Of a stretch of 6,447 bases of DNA, positions 5,794-6,447 are shown one piece after another (within the stretch, counting starts at the first letter, position 1; each line of letters begins with the position of its first letter). The notes beneath the pieces are model-generated. The model saw only the letters and a list, made by a program, of their open reading frames with translations, ran no database searches and had not been told where the DNA came from. The position numbers were made by a program, and so were the translations under genes. The stretch is from Thermodesulfobacteriota bacterium (GTDB lineage: Bacteria > Desulfobacterota > Desulfocorpusculales > Desulfocorpusculum): the NCBI GenBank assembly GCA_028275295.1, contig JAPWUY010000114.1, positions 1-6,447 on the forward strand. Reading direction: 5' to 3'.

Positions 5794-5828
5794 CGAGGTG
5801 CCTCGGATGTCCAATACGAGGCACCGAA
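5794..5828. promoter_or_regulatory. Candidate double operator or hairpin upstream of the TRAP gene
   Basis: GGTGCCTCG (5797-5805) and CGAGGCACC (5817-5825) are perfect 9-base inverted arms around an 11-nt spacer. The left part is itself a dyad, CGAGG-TG-CCTCG (5794-5805), and the right part repeats 9 of its 12 bases on the opposite strand, with centres about 23 bp apart. It fills much of the 80-nt gap between the XRE/cupin gene and the TRAP binding protein. There is no T-run after it, so an operator for the neighbouring regulator, or an mRNA hairpin in the TRAP leader, fits better than a terminator. Confidence 0.5.
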
Positions 5829-5841
5829 CACAATACCCCGA

Positions 5842-5847
5842 AGGAGG
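5842..5847 (+). promoter_or_regulatory. Shine-Dalgarno that sets the start of the TRAP binding protein
   Basis: AGGAGG lies seven bases before the ATG at 5855. An in-frame ATG at 5849 is only one base from it, too close for normal initiation, so 5855 is preferred. Confidence 0.65.
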
Positions 5848-5854
5848 AATGGCC

Positions 5855-6447
5855 ATGAAAGGGAGGAGTGCGGCAGCTTGGTTACTGGTCTCCATCCTGT
5901 CGATCTTTTTCCTCGGAGGCTCGGCAGTGGGTGGGACCCTGATAAGGATGCAGTCCGTTTACCCGGAGAAATCTTACGGTCCAGAGCTTCTCAAAGTGTT
6001 CGCTGAAAAGGCGAAGGAATACAGCGGTGGAGAGGTGGAGTTCAAGCTCTTCTGGCCAGGCCAGCTTGTGAGCGCGGAAGAGGGGCTAGATGCCCTTGGC
6101 AAAGGGATGATAGAGGGACTCTATGCAGCGAGCATCTACTATGGCGGAACGATCCCCGAGGCCAAGGTCGAGTGGCTCCCCTTCAACTGGAAGGACGCCA
6201 AGGACGCCGTGGAGATATACACAAAGCGCGGTTTCCTTGCCAAGATGAGGGAGTTTGCGGCAAAGCACGATGCCTATTATCTGTGTCCAATACTCGTGGG
6301 ATCCATGGGCGCCATGACCAAGTTCCCGGTCTCCAAGATAGAGGATTTCAAGGGGAAGAAGATAAGGGCAACGGGGGTCGATGGTCCCATTGCTCAGGCC
6401 CTGGGAGCCGCACCAGTGGCCTTGGTCGGACCCGAGGCCTATACGGC
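5855..6447 (+). CDS. TRAP transporter periplasmic substrate-binding protein, DctP family (runs off right edge)
   Basis: An open frame of 197 codons leaves the window at the right edge; about 60 percent of a normal DctP protein (roughly 330 residues) is present. It begins with a Sec signal peptide: K2 and R4, a hydrophobic stretch at 6-20, and a likely cleavage after GSA (22-24). There is no lipobox cysteine. The mature part has SYGPELLKVFAEKAKEYSGG (40-59), FWPGQL (66-71) and KGKKIRATG (166-174), in which R171 matches the arginine that clamps the substrate carboxylate in TRAP binding proteins. The protein should bind an organic acid in the periplasm and hand it to DctQ/DctM membrane subunits, presumably encoded further right. 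It follows the regulator after an 80-nt gap with an inverted repeat, so it may be controlled separately from the upstream genes. The co-located acyl-CoA genes suggest the imported acid is the pathway substrate (inference). Confidence 0.9.
   Translation, partial: MKGRSAAAWLLVSILSIFFLGGSAVGGTLIRMQSVYPEKSYGPELLKVFAEKAKEYSGGEVEFKLFWPGQLVSAEEGLDALGKGMIEGLYAASIYYGGTIPEAKVEWLPFNWKDAKDAVEIYTKRGFLAKMREFAAKHDAYYLCPILVGSMGAMTKFPVSKIEDFKGKKIRATGVDGPIAQALGAAPVALVGPEAYT

Noticed and set aside
5771..5799. TTGACC at 5771-5776 as a -35 box for the TRAP gene
   Set aside because: No acceptable -10 hexamer occurs at 16-18 nt, and the sequence overlaps the stop codon of the regulator gene.
1..6447. CRISPR arrays, tRNA or rRNA genes, insertion sequences
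   Set aside because: I found no regularly spaced repeats, no tRNA-like or rRNA-like sequence, and no transposase motifs.

Overview
The window looks like a stretch of bacterial chromosome carrying a catabolic acyl-CoA (beta-oxidation type) operon. Six plus-strand genes are closely spaced (gaps of 4 to 87 nt), most with good Shine-Dalgarno sequences. A divergent methyltransferase gene runs off the left edge. The TRAP-type periplasmic binding protein, the XRE/cupin regulator and the anti-SD-matching ribosome sites point to a bacterium, despite an archaeal-looking trio of thiolase, HMG-CoA-synthase-like protein and DUF35 protein. Arg codons are mostly AGG/AGA (17 of 20 in the regulator gene) and Ile is often ATA (9 of 14 there). 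This pattern is known from thermophiles and some anaerobic lineages. An anaerobe of the Desulfobacterota type is a reasonable guess, but the sequence does not fix the taxon.

Layout: 1-260 (minus) is the N-terminal part of a class I SAM methyltransferase. 261-501 is the divergent intergenic region, with a strong sigma70-like promoter for the operon (TTGACA, 17-nt spacer, TATATA), a weaker candidate promoter for the methyltransferase, and a hairpin. Then on the plus strand come a crotonase-fold protein (502-1293), an SCP2-type thiolase (1320-2489), an HMG-CoA synthase-like protein (2577-3590), a DUF35 zinc-ribbon/OB protein (3613-4038), an acyl-CoA dehydrogenase (4043-5185), an XRE/cupin regulator (5196-5774) and the start of a TRAP DctP-type binding protein (5855 to the right edge).

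Likely joint role (inference): the TRAP system imports a carboxylate. After CoA activation, encoded elsewhere, the dehydrogenase and crotonase process the acyl-CoA and the thiolase with its DUF35 partner cleaves the 3-oxoacyl-CoA, much like BbsG/BbsH/BbsAB in anaerobic toluene degradation. The XRE/cupin protein probably senses a pathway compound. No CoA ligase or transferase and no 3-hydroxyacyl-CoA dehydrogenase is present here.

The most striking observation is that the HMG-CoA-synthase-like protein keeps the fold signatures of archaeal HMGCS but lacks the catalytic Glu, Cys, His and Asn. Its only cysteine is far from the nucleophile position. It looks like a pseudoenzyme kept between an apparently intact thiolase and the DUF35 scaffold protein.
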